From contig DIZZ01000170.1 in the NCBI GenBank assembly GCA_002428045.1, forward strand, positions 503 through 27,909: a stretch of DNA of 27,407 nucleotides, read 5' to 3'. The notes beneath the pieces are model-generated. The model was not told the DNA's origin. It saw only the letters and a program-made list of their open reading frames with translations, and made no database searches. Made by a program: the position numbers and the translations under genes. Positions 1-7,399 of this stretch are shown piece after piece (positions within the stretch are counted from its first letter, which is position 1; each line of letters opens with the position of its first letter). Origin of the DNA: Verrucomicrobia bacterium UBA6015 (GTDB lineage: Bacteria; Verrucomicrobiota; Kiritimatiellia; UBA8416).

Positions 1-671
1 CCGGCGGGTGAAATTCGCACTGATTGAATCATCCGATTACGGACCGGATCATCGCGCCGGTCGCGCAACCGGAAGAACAGGACCAGGCTGGGGATACCGT
101 CGATGGCGCCGAGACGGCGGCCCCATTCCTCGAAGGCATCCAGTTCATGCCGGTTCGCTGGCAAACAGGCATACTTGACAACGAAGGGAATTTGGTTTTC
201 GCGCAGCAGCCGTACCCCGGCCTGTAGCCGGGTATGGGTACCCGCCACGCGGGTGACGGTCTCGACCGATCGGGCGGACATGCCATAGACCGTGACCTCG
301 ATCGGTTCCAATGGAGGGACAGCTTTCATCAGCGTCGCCAGCGGCGGGGTCAATAACGTGGCGTTGGTAAAGAGCTGCACCTGGAACCCCTGGCGTCGCG
401 CATACAGATAGAGCGTCTCGAAATCCGTGCGTAACAACGGTTCCCCGCCGGTGAAGCAAACCCGTTTACAGCCCAAGCCCGCCGCCTCCCGCAAGACGCG
501 CATCACCGTTTCAGTATCCATCTCGCGCGTCTTGGCGGATGCATCCTGCGCCGGCCGATTGATGCAGCAATGCTGGCAATCCTGATTGCATCGCTCGGTC
601 AGCTCCAGCGTCAGCGATAAGAGCCTGTCCGATGCCTCCCGCGGGTCTTCAGTCGTGACATACGCGCTCAT
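1..671 (-). CDS. Radical SAM protein, partial (C-terminus beyond left edge)
   Basis: Open reading frame on the minus strand that starts at 671 and runs off the left edge with at least 223 codons and no stop. Near residue 28 it has the motif CNQDCQHC, the CxxxCxxC that binds the radical SAM 4Fe-4S cluster, preceded by the typical strand LSLTLELTERC. FTGGEPLLR is the GGEP motif that contacts S-adenosylmethionine. The N-terminal two thirds of the radical SAM barrel is therefore visible. A SPASM or other C-terminal domain that would define the substrate lies outside the window. The start overlaps the stop of the HPr-kinase-like gene (ATGA), so the two are translationally coupled. Radical SAM proteins paired with HPr-kinase-like proteins occur in peptide-modification cassettes such as SynChlorMet, and this is the best guess for its role. 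The precise reaction is unknown. Confidence 0.85.
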   Translation of the reverse strand, partial: MSAYVTTEDPREASDRLLSLTLELTERCNQDCQHCCINRPAQDASAKTREMDTETVMRVLREAAGLGCKRVCFTGGEPLLRTDFETLYLYARRQGFQVQLFTNATLLTPPLATLMKAVPPLEPIEVTVYGMSARSVETVTRVAGTHTRLQAGVRLLRENQIPFVVKYACLPANRHELDAFEEWGRRLGAIDGIPSLVLFFRLRDRRDDPVRNRMIQSVRISPA

Positions 672-1624
672 GACATCCTTTCCGCCAGCCGCTTGACGAT
701 ATTGCCGGAACGATCAAATTGCATGATATCGACATGACTTTCGCGAACCAGGGATTCCAGCACCCCGAGCACTGTACGCCACCAGGTATCGGTTGGCAGC
801 GGACGGATCAGCACCGCTAGCAGCGCATGCAGGATGGCGGATGGATCGGTCACGGGAATCAGGCGGTTCTCGCCGCTTTGCTCCAGCAGGAAAATGCCGC
901 CGAGGGGCGCGGATGCTGGCGAGACATCGGGAATCGACCCGTGGCTCCAGGTGCCGTGAACCTGCCAATGGCCATCGAGCCTGCGGACGATGATCCGGTC
1001 GTCGCAAAGCACCTCCGTCTGCCGGAAACATCCGGCACGGCGAAGCAGCTCCACAGTGGTGGATTTACCGGCGCCGGATTTGCCGGCAAACACGAAGGCC
1101 TTGCCATCCAGGATGACCGCGGACGCATGCAGCAGAAGCCCCTGCCGGTCGGCCATCAGCGGGCACAACCAGATCTGGTCGGTCGGCAGAAGGGCAATCG
1201 AGGACCATTCGCCGCCCACGATACCCGCAGCGGTTTCGGGGCGGTGATAGACACAGGCATACCGGTAGTCGTCCGAGAAGACAGCCAGGCAAAACGGAGA
1301 ATCCTCCCCGGCCGCCACGCAACGGTAGAACCAGATACCATCCCGTACCGAGAGGATCCAAGGCGGCTGACGGTAGGCAACCGTGCCGAGATCAAGGGCA
1401 TCGAGGGGGGGCATGTCGAACACATGCGAGAAGCGGATCGCCTCGGCCCCCGCCTGCTCAACGGCAAACGCCAGCAACTGGGGCTTGACGCGGAATGAGG
1501 CTGGATCCAGCGTGCTGCGCAGCCGCACATCGACGCCACCCACCCGGAACGACTGGGCATGCCGCCAGACCGGCCTCATCGCCTCCAGCCCTGGCCAGGT
1601 CAGCATGTCGATTTCAGGATGCAT
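668..1624 (-). CDS. HPr kinase-like P-loop protein (SynChlorMet ScmC / HprK-related type)
   Basis: A 318-residue protein with a poorly conserved N-terminal half and a C-terminal nucleotide-binding domain of the HPr kinase/PEP-carboxykinase fold. Residues 181-189 read GKSGAGKST (Walker A). The upstream segment LLLHASAVILDGKAFVFAG matches the strand before the HprK P-loop, and VLCDDRIIV (about 205-213) is the HprK-type DD motif. True HprK regulates sugar uptake by phosphorylating HPr, but no phosphotransferase genes are near. Here the gene sits between a WbqC-like gene and a radical SAM gene. HprK-related kinases in such neighbourhoods belong to polysaccharide/exosortase or peptide-modification cassettes (HprK-rel-A, ScmC) and their substrate is not established. 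The ATG at 1624 has a GAGGA ribosome site six bases upstream, and the gene follows the WbqC-like gene by 18 bases. Confidence 0.75.
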   Translation of the reverse strand: MHPEIDMLTWPGLEAMRPVWRHAQSFRVGGVDVRLRSTLDPASFRVKPQLLAFAVEQAGAEAIRFSHVFDMPPLDALDLGTVAYRQPPWILSVRDGIWFYRCVAAGEDSPFCLAVFSDDYRYACVYHRPETAAGIVGGEWSSIALLPTDQIWLCPLMADRQGLLLHASAVILDGKAFVFAGKSGAGKSTTVELLRRAGCFRQTEVLCDDRIIVRRLDGHWQVHGTWSHGSIPDVSPASAPLGGIFLLEQSGENRLIPVTDPSAILHALLAVLIRPLPTDTWWRTVLGVLESLVRESHVDIMQFDRSGNIVKRLAERMS

Positions 1625-1642
1625 TCGGTTTCCTCATCGCCA

Positions 1643-2338
1643 TCAACAGAGCCCCAGCAGCCTGCGGCCTTGCATTCCTCCGCCGACGTTGAAAAGCCCA
1701 TCCAGTGCTGCCAGGTAGGGCACGAATTCACCCTTGTGGGGATGCTGGGGATAAACCGGGTGCTCAAACGTCTGGAATTCGAGCGTTAGCCCTTCCGTTG
1801 CAAAACGGTCGATATCCAGATAATGCCGTCCACCTGCACCGGACAAATAGGTGTCGGCACCCACCTGTCGGCAGATATCGATCAACCGCAGGGTTGGATC
1901 ATCCCGCAACCCGTCCATCCGCGAACTGCGCCGTACAGCGTTCCGATCCATCTCGAACACATTCATCAACCACTCCACACAGGCAATGTTCAGTTCCGCC
2001 AGGTTCGGCCAAGGTCGCTGGATCAGATCGGCGAACCCGGGCATATAGGCCGCGAAGAATGGCGTTTTGGCATAGTTCACCTCGAGGGTACGCAGCAGCT
2101 TGCCACGCCACTTCGGCTCATCGCTCAACTGGACCGCATTCAGGCAATCCCCGAACCGGAACTGAACCGGCGCCGTGATCCACTGCGACATGCCGCCCAC
2201 TCGCATCCGGTTCCGGTTCTGGTACTCGTTCTTCTTGAACTGCACATCATCCAGAAACACGAACACATCCGCCGCCTGAATCTTATGCAGGTACCCAAGC
2301 CAGGGAATGAACTGCGGTTGATGAATGGCACATTTCAT
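1643..2338 (-). CDS. WbqC-like family protein
   Basis: A 231-residue protein that begins MKCAIHQPQFIPWLGYLHKI, the hallmark N-terminus of the WbqC family (HQPxFxPWLGY). The further conserved segments DVFVFLDDVQFKKNEYQNRN, WITAPV and YLSGAGGRHYLD are present, and the length is normal for the family. WbqC-like proteins are encoded in O-antigen and other glycan clusters, and their biochemical role has not been firmly established as far as I know. The start codon overlaps the stop of the double glycosyltransferase gene (ATGA), so both are probably made together. This supports a role in the same surface-glycan or glyco-modification pathway. No signal peptide or membrane segment is visible, so it should be cytoplasmic. 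Confidence 0.85.
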   Translation of the reverse strand: MKCAIHQPQFIPWLGYLHKIQAADVFVFLDDVQFKKNEYQNRNRMRVGGMSQWITAPVQFRFGDCLNAVQLSDEPKWRGKLLRTLEVNYAKTPFFAAYMPGFADLIQRPWPNLAELNIACVEWLMNVFEMDRNAVRRSSRMDGLRDDPTLRLIDICRQVGADTYLSGAGGRHYLDIDRFATEGLTLEFQTFEHPVYPQHPHKGEFVPYLAALDGLFNVGGGMQGRRLLGLC

Positions 2339-4659
2339 GAAAGCACCTCACGATAAAGCTGGCATAAACGTTCAACCATGTATGACTCCGAGAACAGGGG
2401 ATCCATCGCCCGCATGGCTTTTTGCCCGGCCTGCTGGCGGAAACTTTCATCCGTCGCCATGCGAACCATCGCGGCGGCTAGCGCGGCGGTGTCTTCTTTC
2501 GGGAACAGGATCCCGGTGACGCCATCCTGGATGACCCGGTCCACCCCGCCCGTTGCCGGTCCGATGGCGGGCAAGCCGCTGGCCATGGCCTCGACAAACG
2601 CCCGTCCCATCCCTTCGTTCCGACTGGCCAGCACGAAGCAATCCGCCGCGCTCAGCACTGGCGTAACATCCTGCAGCTCACCGGTGAAGACCACGCGTCC
2701 GGCCAATCCCGTCGTCTCGACAAGGGCCTCAAGGACCATCCGTTCCTCGCCATCACCGACAATCACCAGCCAGATATCCTGACTGGCCAACTGCCGGACG
2801 ACATCTGCAAACGCCGTGATCAACAGATCAAACCCCTTGATGGGCGTCAGTCGACCAACGGACGCAAACACCACGCTTTGCCCGGTCATTCCCGATCGGG
2901 ATCGAAACGATCTACCGACATCCTCCGGCACATTCCGGAAGACATCCAGTGGAACACCACTGGGGATCGTGACGAACTGCCCCGGGTGGCCGATCTTGCG
3001 TACCAGCGATTCCTCGGTCTCGCGATCCGTCAGCGAAACCATCCGCGCGGTCATCGGTGCCGCCAGACGTTCAAGCCAGACAAATACATGCGTCACCAGC
3101 GTCCCGAAATAGCCATAGAAGATGTGACCATGCGGCGTATGGATGCAGGGGATGCGGCAGACCCACGCGGCCAACCGACCCAGGAGTCCGGCCTTGGAGG
3201 TATGCGTATGCACGAGGTCGAAACGTTCCTTTCGAAAGATGGAGACCAGCTTGAAAAAGGCGCGCCAATCATCCAGCGGGGAAAAGTTGCGTTTCAGGCA
3301 TGGCAGATAGCGCACATCAAGGGACCGGCCAGCCAGCATGTCGGCAAGGTGTCCGTCCGGATCCGCAGTGTAACCGTAGATCAGGGTGGTCCCGAATCCG
3401 TGCTCGCGCTGGCGATCGGCAGAGACTAGGGTATTCGTCGCCGAGCCACCCTTGTCAAGACGGGTGATAACGTGGGCGATATGGGGCTCGATTTTGACTA
3501 TGGTGGGGACTTCCACGCACAGGCTGGCTGCATCGTAAAGCTGCCTGCTGATAACCGCGTCGCGAAACAGGGCATGGGCACGTTCCATTCCCTGACGACC
3601 GAGCTGCTTGCCAAATGCCGGGGAGGTCAGGATCCGCTTGATCGCATCCGCAATCACCGCTGGTGATTCGGGGACAACCCGTAAACCACTGACACCATCA
3701 TCCACGGCATCTGCCGTTCCGCCGCTGCGTCCCGCAATCACAGGCAGCCCGCATGCGTTTGCCTCAAGATAAACAATCCCAAAACCTTCTGCGCCACTTT
3801 CCATGCCCGATTGCTCTCGGCTAGGCATAACAAACAAATCAGCAGCATTATACCAGTTGATTAGTTCGTCATCCGGTATTCGCCCGACAAAGCGCACATG
3901 CCCCCCCAGTGCATGTTGCTGCACAAGCGCTTCGAGCCTGCCTCGCATGCGTCCGCCACCTCCGACAATCAGCAGTATATCAGGAATTTCCGTTGCCAGC
4001 AGAGCTACGGCTTCTATTAGCCGATCGGTTCCCTTATGGGGATCGAGGCGGCAAACCGACAGCAGAACTTTGCGATTATCCAAGTCGAGCTGGTTGCGGA
4101 GTCGTGCACGGTCCGTTAGTGGATGAAACCGATTCAAATCAACCGGTGGATTTATCACTTTAATCTTCTCTGCCGGAATACCGTATTCGATCCACAGGTT
4201 ACGCGTCCACGAACTATTCGCAAAAAGGCAGGCAGCCCGTATAAGTACCGGCCTCAGCACCAAACGCCAGAAACGGTGGTCTGCGAACTTCGCCCGCTCG
4301 CCGCCGTACACATGAATGCCATAGGGTATACCGAAAAGTAGATTCAATAGGCAGCAAGCCCAGCCTCCAGCGCGGAGCTGTCCGCAATGGATGAATCGGA
4401 TATAGCGGCGTTTCCTCCAGCAAAGCACATGCAGGAAAAACACCAGCGGCATGGCCCACCCCCCGGCGCGCACCCGACGCACATCCACGCCCTGCATGAC
4501 GGTTTCCGTCCTAGCCGTCCCGGGCAGCAGGCGCGTCAGCACGGTCTTCGTGCCGGGATAGGAACGCGTGATCAGCTCAAAATACGTGGACTGCCCGCCA
4601 CCGGTAGGCGGGTAATCCGCAGTAATGAACAAATCAAACGATAGTCGTTCCATCCGCAT
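2335..4659 (-). CDS. Tandem GT4-family glycosyltransferase (two domains in one chain)
   Basis: A 774-residue protein made of two complete GT-B, GT4-family glycosyltransferases. The first (about 1-385) has PPTGGGQSTYFELI near the N-terminus and the donor-site EX7E motif EGFGIVYLE at 291-299. The second starts near 391 with HVITRLDKGGSATNTL, carries HTHTSKAGLLGRLAA, and has its own EX7E motif EGMGRAFVE at 682-690. Both keep the glycine-rich region and the conserved lysine loops (DPHKG, TPIKG), so both look catalytically competent. Each would transfer a sugar from an activated nucleotide donor at the cytoplasmic face of the membrane. The two fused halves may add consecutive sugars. ATG 4659 has GGGGAG eight bases upstream. 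A single 2.3-kb frame with no weak point argues that the fusion is real. Confidence 0.88.
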   Translation of the reverse strand: MRMERLSFDLFITADYPPTGGGQSTYFELITRSYPGTKTVLTRLLPGTARTETVMQGVDVRRVRAGGWAMPLVFFLHVLCWRKRRYIRFIHCGQLRAGGWACCLLNLLFGIPYGIHVYGGERAKFADHRFWRLVLRPVLIRAACLFANSSWTRNLWIEYGIPAEKIKVINPPVDLNRFHPLTDRARLRNQLDLDNRKVLLSVCRLDPHKGTDRLIEAVALLATEIPDILLIVGGGGRMRGRLEALVQQHALGGHVRFVGRIPDDELINWYNAADLFVMPSREQSGMESGAEGFGIVYLEANACGLPVIAGRSGGTADAVDDGVSGLRVVPESPAVIADAIKRILTSPAFGKQLGRQGMERAHALFRDAVISRQLYDAASLCVEVPTIVKIEPHIAHVITRLDKGGSATNTLVSADRQREHGFGTTLIYGYTADPDGHLADMLAGRSLDVRYLPCLKRNFSPLDDWRAFFKLVSIFRKERFDLVHTHTSKAGLLGRLAAWVCRIPCIHTPHGHIFYGYFGTLVTHVFVWLERLAAPMTARMVSLTDRETEESLVRKIGHPGQFVTIPSGVPLDVFRNVPEDVGRSFRSRSGMTGQSVVFASVGRLTPIKGFDLLITAFADVVRQLASQDIWLVIVGDGEERMVLEALVETTGLAGRVVFTGELQDVTPVLSAADCFVLASRNEGMGRAFVEAMASGLPAIGPATGGVDRVIQDGVTGILFPKEDTAALAAAMVRMATDESFRQQAGQKAMRAMDPLFSESYMVERLCQLYREVLS

Positions 4660-4675
4660 GCTCTCTCTCCCCGTT

Positions 4676-5803
4676 CTACCAGCGGGTCAGTATTGCCTGT
4701 GCCAGGCGTCGCCCAGCCTCCCGATACTGCTTTGGGGTCATCAGGGTTTCCCGACAGACTGTGTAGGGCGTCATGATGGTCAGGGCGCAGCAGCCGCATG
4801 CTTTATGTGCGTATTCCGACAGGCCCGCCGCCCCTGTTCCCTGCGTGTTTTCCGTCATGCGGATGAAGGGATCGGCAGCAAACTCAGGGCCTAGCGCCTG
4901 CTGCATGATATGCGTCCATGCCAGACGGTTCCGCTCTGCGTCCGGTGCCGCCGAGTCGACGGAAACATGGATGCCGTCGTTATCGCGGATCCCGGCCGCC
5001 TGCAGGTCAACGATCAGTTCCGGGCGGCAGCGCTCCGCCCACCGGCTCATGTCAGCTTGCAGGACAACGCCTTCGTATCGCATCGGCGGTTTCGTCCACA
5101 CGCGTCCTGCCGTGAAATCCCCGGCGTGGTCGCCAGCAATCACGCCATCGAGGTTGGCGAAGGGTGTGCTCCATATACACCAGTTCGCGGGGCGGGCACG
5201 GGAGAGGGTTTCAAGCATGCCATCGAGAATCCAGGATCCCGGAGTTTCTCCAGGATGCTGCCGGGCTAGGAGATATAGGCCGCGTGGCGCGGTGGTTCCC
5301 TTGCCTTTGCCGCCGACCCGGTTGTCGAGGCGTGTCAGCAGGCGCCCCCCCTGGGTCAGTCCGATGCATTCCTCGCGCCAGTATCCCTTGGCGCGCTGTA
5401 GCATCACGTCGAGCTCATCCCGTCCATAGGGATGACAAAGGGCGAGCTCGACCCGTGCAGCCGGATAGGGAATGGTCCAGTGCAGCAGGGCTTGTCCATC
5501 GTCAAGCGTTGTGACGGTAGGTGCGCGCAGGCGGTTCCAGCTCTTACCGGTCTCGCGGATCACGGGACGGCAGTCTTCGGGATTCATTTTTCCCGGGTAC
5601 ACATCGAAAAACCTCAGGGTCAGCGCCATCGCCTCGGGAGCGGGCACTGGAGGATCGGAATCCTCGATCCGGAAATAGAACCACAGCGCTGCGGGGCCGC
5701 CATGCGGATCGGGGGCGAAAACCAATTCCGCAGTCGGGGCCTGCGGGGTTGACAGCACGCGCACATTCGCGCCAGGGAAGCGGTTCAGAACACGAATAGC
5801 CAT
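4676..5803 (-). CDS. M14 carboxypeptidase-like protein, catalytic motifs partly lost
   Basis: A 375-residue protein resembling the M14 cytosolic carboxypeptidase (CCP/M14D) type. An N-terminal beta domain with ALWFYFRIEDSD (39-50) is followed by a carboxypeptidase domain. ARQHPGETPGSW (180-191) is the HxxE zinc motif, and ANLDGV (216-221) corresponds to the NPDGV motif. Later motifs do not fit an active enzyme. The segment that should supply the third zinc ligand (DLH) reads IVDLQAAG (264-271). The region after NLDG lacks the usual arginine and the DLNR motif, and no convincing catalytic glutamate stands in the C-terminal TIMTPY segment. It may be a binding protein, or an enzyme with an altered site. 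There is no signal peptide. The start has AGGAGG eight bases upstream, and the gene lies between an outer-membrane barrel gene and the GT4 gene. Confidence 0.7.
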   Translation of the reverse strand: MAIRVLNRFPGANVRVLSTPQAPTAELVFAPDPHGGPAALWFYFRIEDSDPPVPAPEAMALTLRFFDVYPGKMNPEDCRPVIRETGKSWNRLRAPTVTTLDDGQALLHWTIPYPAARVELALCHPYGRDELDVMLQRAKGYWREECIGLTQGGRLLTRLDNRVGGKGKGTTAPRGLYLLARQHPGETPGSWILDGMLETLSRARPANWCIWSTPFANLDGVIAGDHAGDFTAGRVWTKPPMRYEGVVLQADMSRWAERCRPELIVDLQAAGIRDNDGIHVSVDSAAPDAERNRLAWTHIMQQALGPEFAADPFIRMTENTQGTGAAGLSEYAHKACGCCALTIMTPYTVCRETLMTPKQYREAGRRLAQAILTRW

Positions 5804-5833
5804 GGGGTTACCCTCCTGTTTTCAAGTATCTCG

Positions 5834-7399
5834 TTAGAACTGATGTGACCAGGTCAGCAGTGCGCCGACCGTGTCGCGCGTATACACCATATCGGGGTTA
5901 TCGCTGGTGCGATCCGCATGGGATGCGTACAGCGACAGCAGGGTGTTACGGGTCAGGCGGACGCCGGTCGACAGGCTCACCGTCAGTGTCTCGTAATCGC
6001 TGATCAGATCCGCCGGGAGCGTATCGTCAACCGCCTCGTCATTCATACGCATCGCATACGTCGTATTCAGCGTCAGCCGCAGCAGCCGGGTGAGCTGGTG
6101 CTGCAGATTGAGCGACGTCGTCCAGTCGGAATAAGGATTTCGGTTATCATCCTGCGGTTCCTGACTGGAGTAGGTCGACGACAAGCCGCCGGGGAACAGG
6201 CCGCGATTCCAGCTCAGGGTATATCCGATGGTATCGCTGATATCGACGCCCCCGACGAAGGACTCTTGCAACGAACGCTGGAACGACAAGCGCTGACCGT
6301 AGGCGTCCGAGATTTCATGATTCAACCCCAGGGACGCCTGCATACTGCTACTATCGGAGTCCGCCCCGCTGCCGCCACTGCTGGTCGATAATTGATAGCC
6401 CAGCGATGTATCCGCCGTCAACCGGCGGGCCAGGCGCAAGCCGGTGAATGCGCTAAGGCCGTAGATGAAGATATCCGCCCGTTCAGATTCCGTATAGAAA
6501 CTCTGGGAGGCTGTCGACAACAGGCCGCCCGCGATGAATGGGGTGAACGACCGCCGATAGGAGAGCATCTCGGCATAGGTTGCGCCCTGCTGCGCTTTGA
6601 ATTCATCGTCGAAGGGAATCGTGTCCCGACGCGAGGCGGCGGACGAGAAACTATCAATCAGCGACGGCTTCCAGTCCCAGTCCATGCCCACGGTATTCTG
6701 CAGGCTGGAATACTCGCGACCGCCATACCGATCCGTCAACCCGCGCGTATCCACATAATCCGTGCGGTAAAGAATGTCATCATAGACGAGGATACGGGAA
6801 TCTCGCGACGGGTTGAACTGCGACGAGAACGTCGCAAAGATGCCTTCATCTGTAAGGTCAATCTGCAGCTCGTCCTCCTGCGTCTGCATGGGGAAATAGC
6901 GGTAATTGACACCGAGGTTGATTTCGAGATCCAGCTTGCGGGTGATCATCAGGTAATTATTGAGCGTCATGCTGGAGACCATCGGGAACTCCATGCCGTC
7001 GTCAAGCACATCACCGCGCCGGTTCCCTTCCAGGTAGTCGATCCCCGCGCCGGAAAGTCGCGTATAGCTATAGCCGATGCTCTGGGCGATGCCGACGGTC
7101 GAGAAGAACGGTCCGAGGCGGATGGTGGCATATTCGGGTGGCTGGATCTCGCGATGCTGGTCGTACCGTAGCATGGTCGACTGGCCGCCCCGAGCACGCA
7201 CCCCGCTACGGGCGGAGCCGATCGACGCCGCCCCGCCGGGCATCACCGCCGGGGCCATATCAGAACGCCCGCCCGTATCGACGCCTGTTGACGATTCGCG
7301 CTGTTCGACCTCCTCAAGACTGTAGTCCGCCGTCTGTCCCGCAGCCGCCTGGGCAAGCGCCAACAGCAGCACAAGGATCCGTGCATCGTATAGCCTCAT
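5834..7399 (-). CDS. Putative outer-membrane beta-barrel protein
   Basis: A 521-residue protein with a signal peptide (hydrophobic ARILVLLLALAQAAAG, predicted cleavage just before QTADYS). A low-complexity Ser/Gly linker follows, and then many alternating hydrophobic/polar strands such as LDLEINLGVNYRYF, LRLTLNTTYAMRM and LLSLYASHADRT. The last residues are ALLTWSHQF. A terminal phenylalanine with alternating residues is the usual signal for barrel insertion by BamA. I do not recognise a specific family. The strand content is consistent with the outer-membrane barrels found in exopolysaccharide or exosortase loci. Its start overlaps the stop of the GT39-like gene (ATGA), and an M14-like protein gene follows 30 bases later. 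It probably forms an outer-membrane component of the envelope system in this operon, but transport by it is unproven. Confidence 0.65.
   Translation of the reverse strand: MRLYDARILVLLLALAQAAAGQTADYSLEEVEQRESSTGVDTGGRSDMAPAVMPGGAASIGSARSGVRARGGQSTMLRYDQHREIQPPEYATIRLGPFFSTVGIAQSIGYSYTRLSGAGIDYLEGNRRGDVLDDGMEFPMVSSMTLNNYLMITRKLDLEINLGVNYRYFPMQTQEDELQIDLTDEGIFATFSSQFNPSRDSRILVYDDILYRTDYVDTRGLTDRYGGREYSSLQNTVGMDWDWKPSLIDSFSSAASRRDTIPFDDEFKAQQGATYAEMLSYRRSFTPFIAGGLLSTASQSFYTESERADIFIYGLSAFTGLRLARRLTADTSLGYQLSTSSGGSGADSDSSSMQASLGLNHEISDAYGQRLSFQRSLQESFVGGVDISDTIGYTLSWNRGLFPGGLSSTYSSQEPQDDNRNPYSDWTTSLNLQHQLTRLLRLTLNTTYAMRMNDEAVDDTLPADLISDYETLTVSLSTGVRLTRNTLLSLYASHADRTSDNPDMVYTRDTVGALLTWSHQF

Noticed and set aside
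827..1498. A 223-codon plus-strand frame antisense to the HPr-kinase-like gene.
   Set aside because: It is the shadow of a frame with a Walker A and DD motif and shows no family features.
6392..7171. A 259-codon plus-strand frame antisense to the outer-membrane protein gene.
   Set aside because: The minus-strand frame has a signal peptide and barrel strands; this frame has neither a ribosome site nor a recognisable domain.
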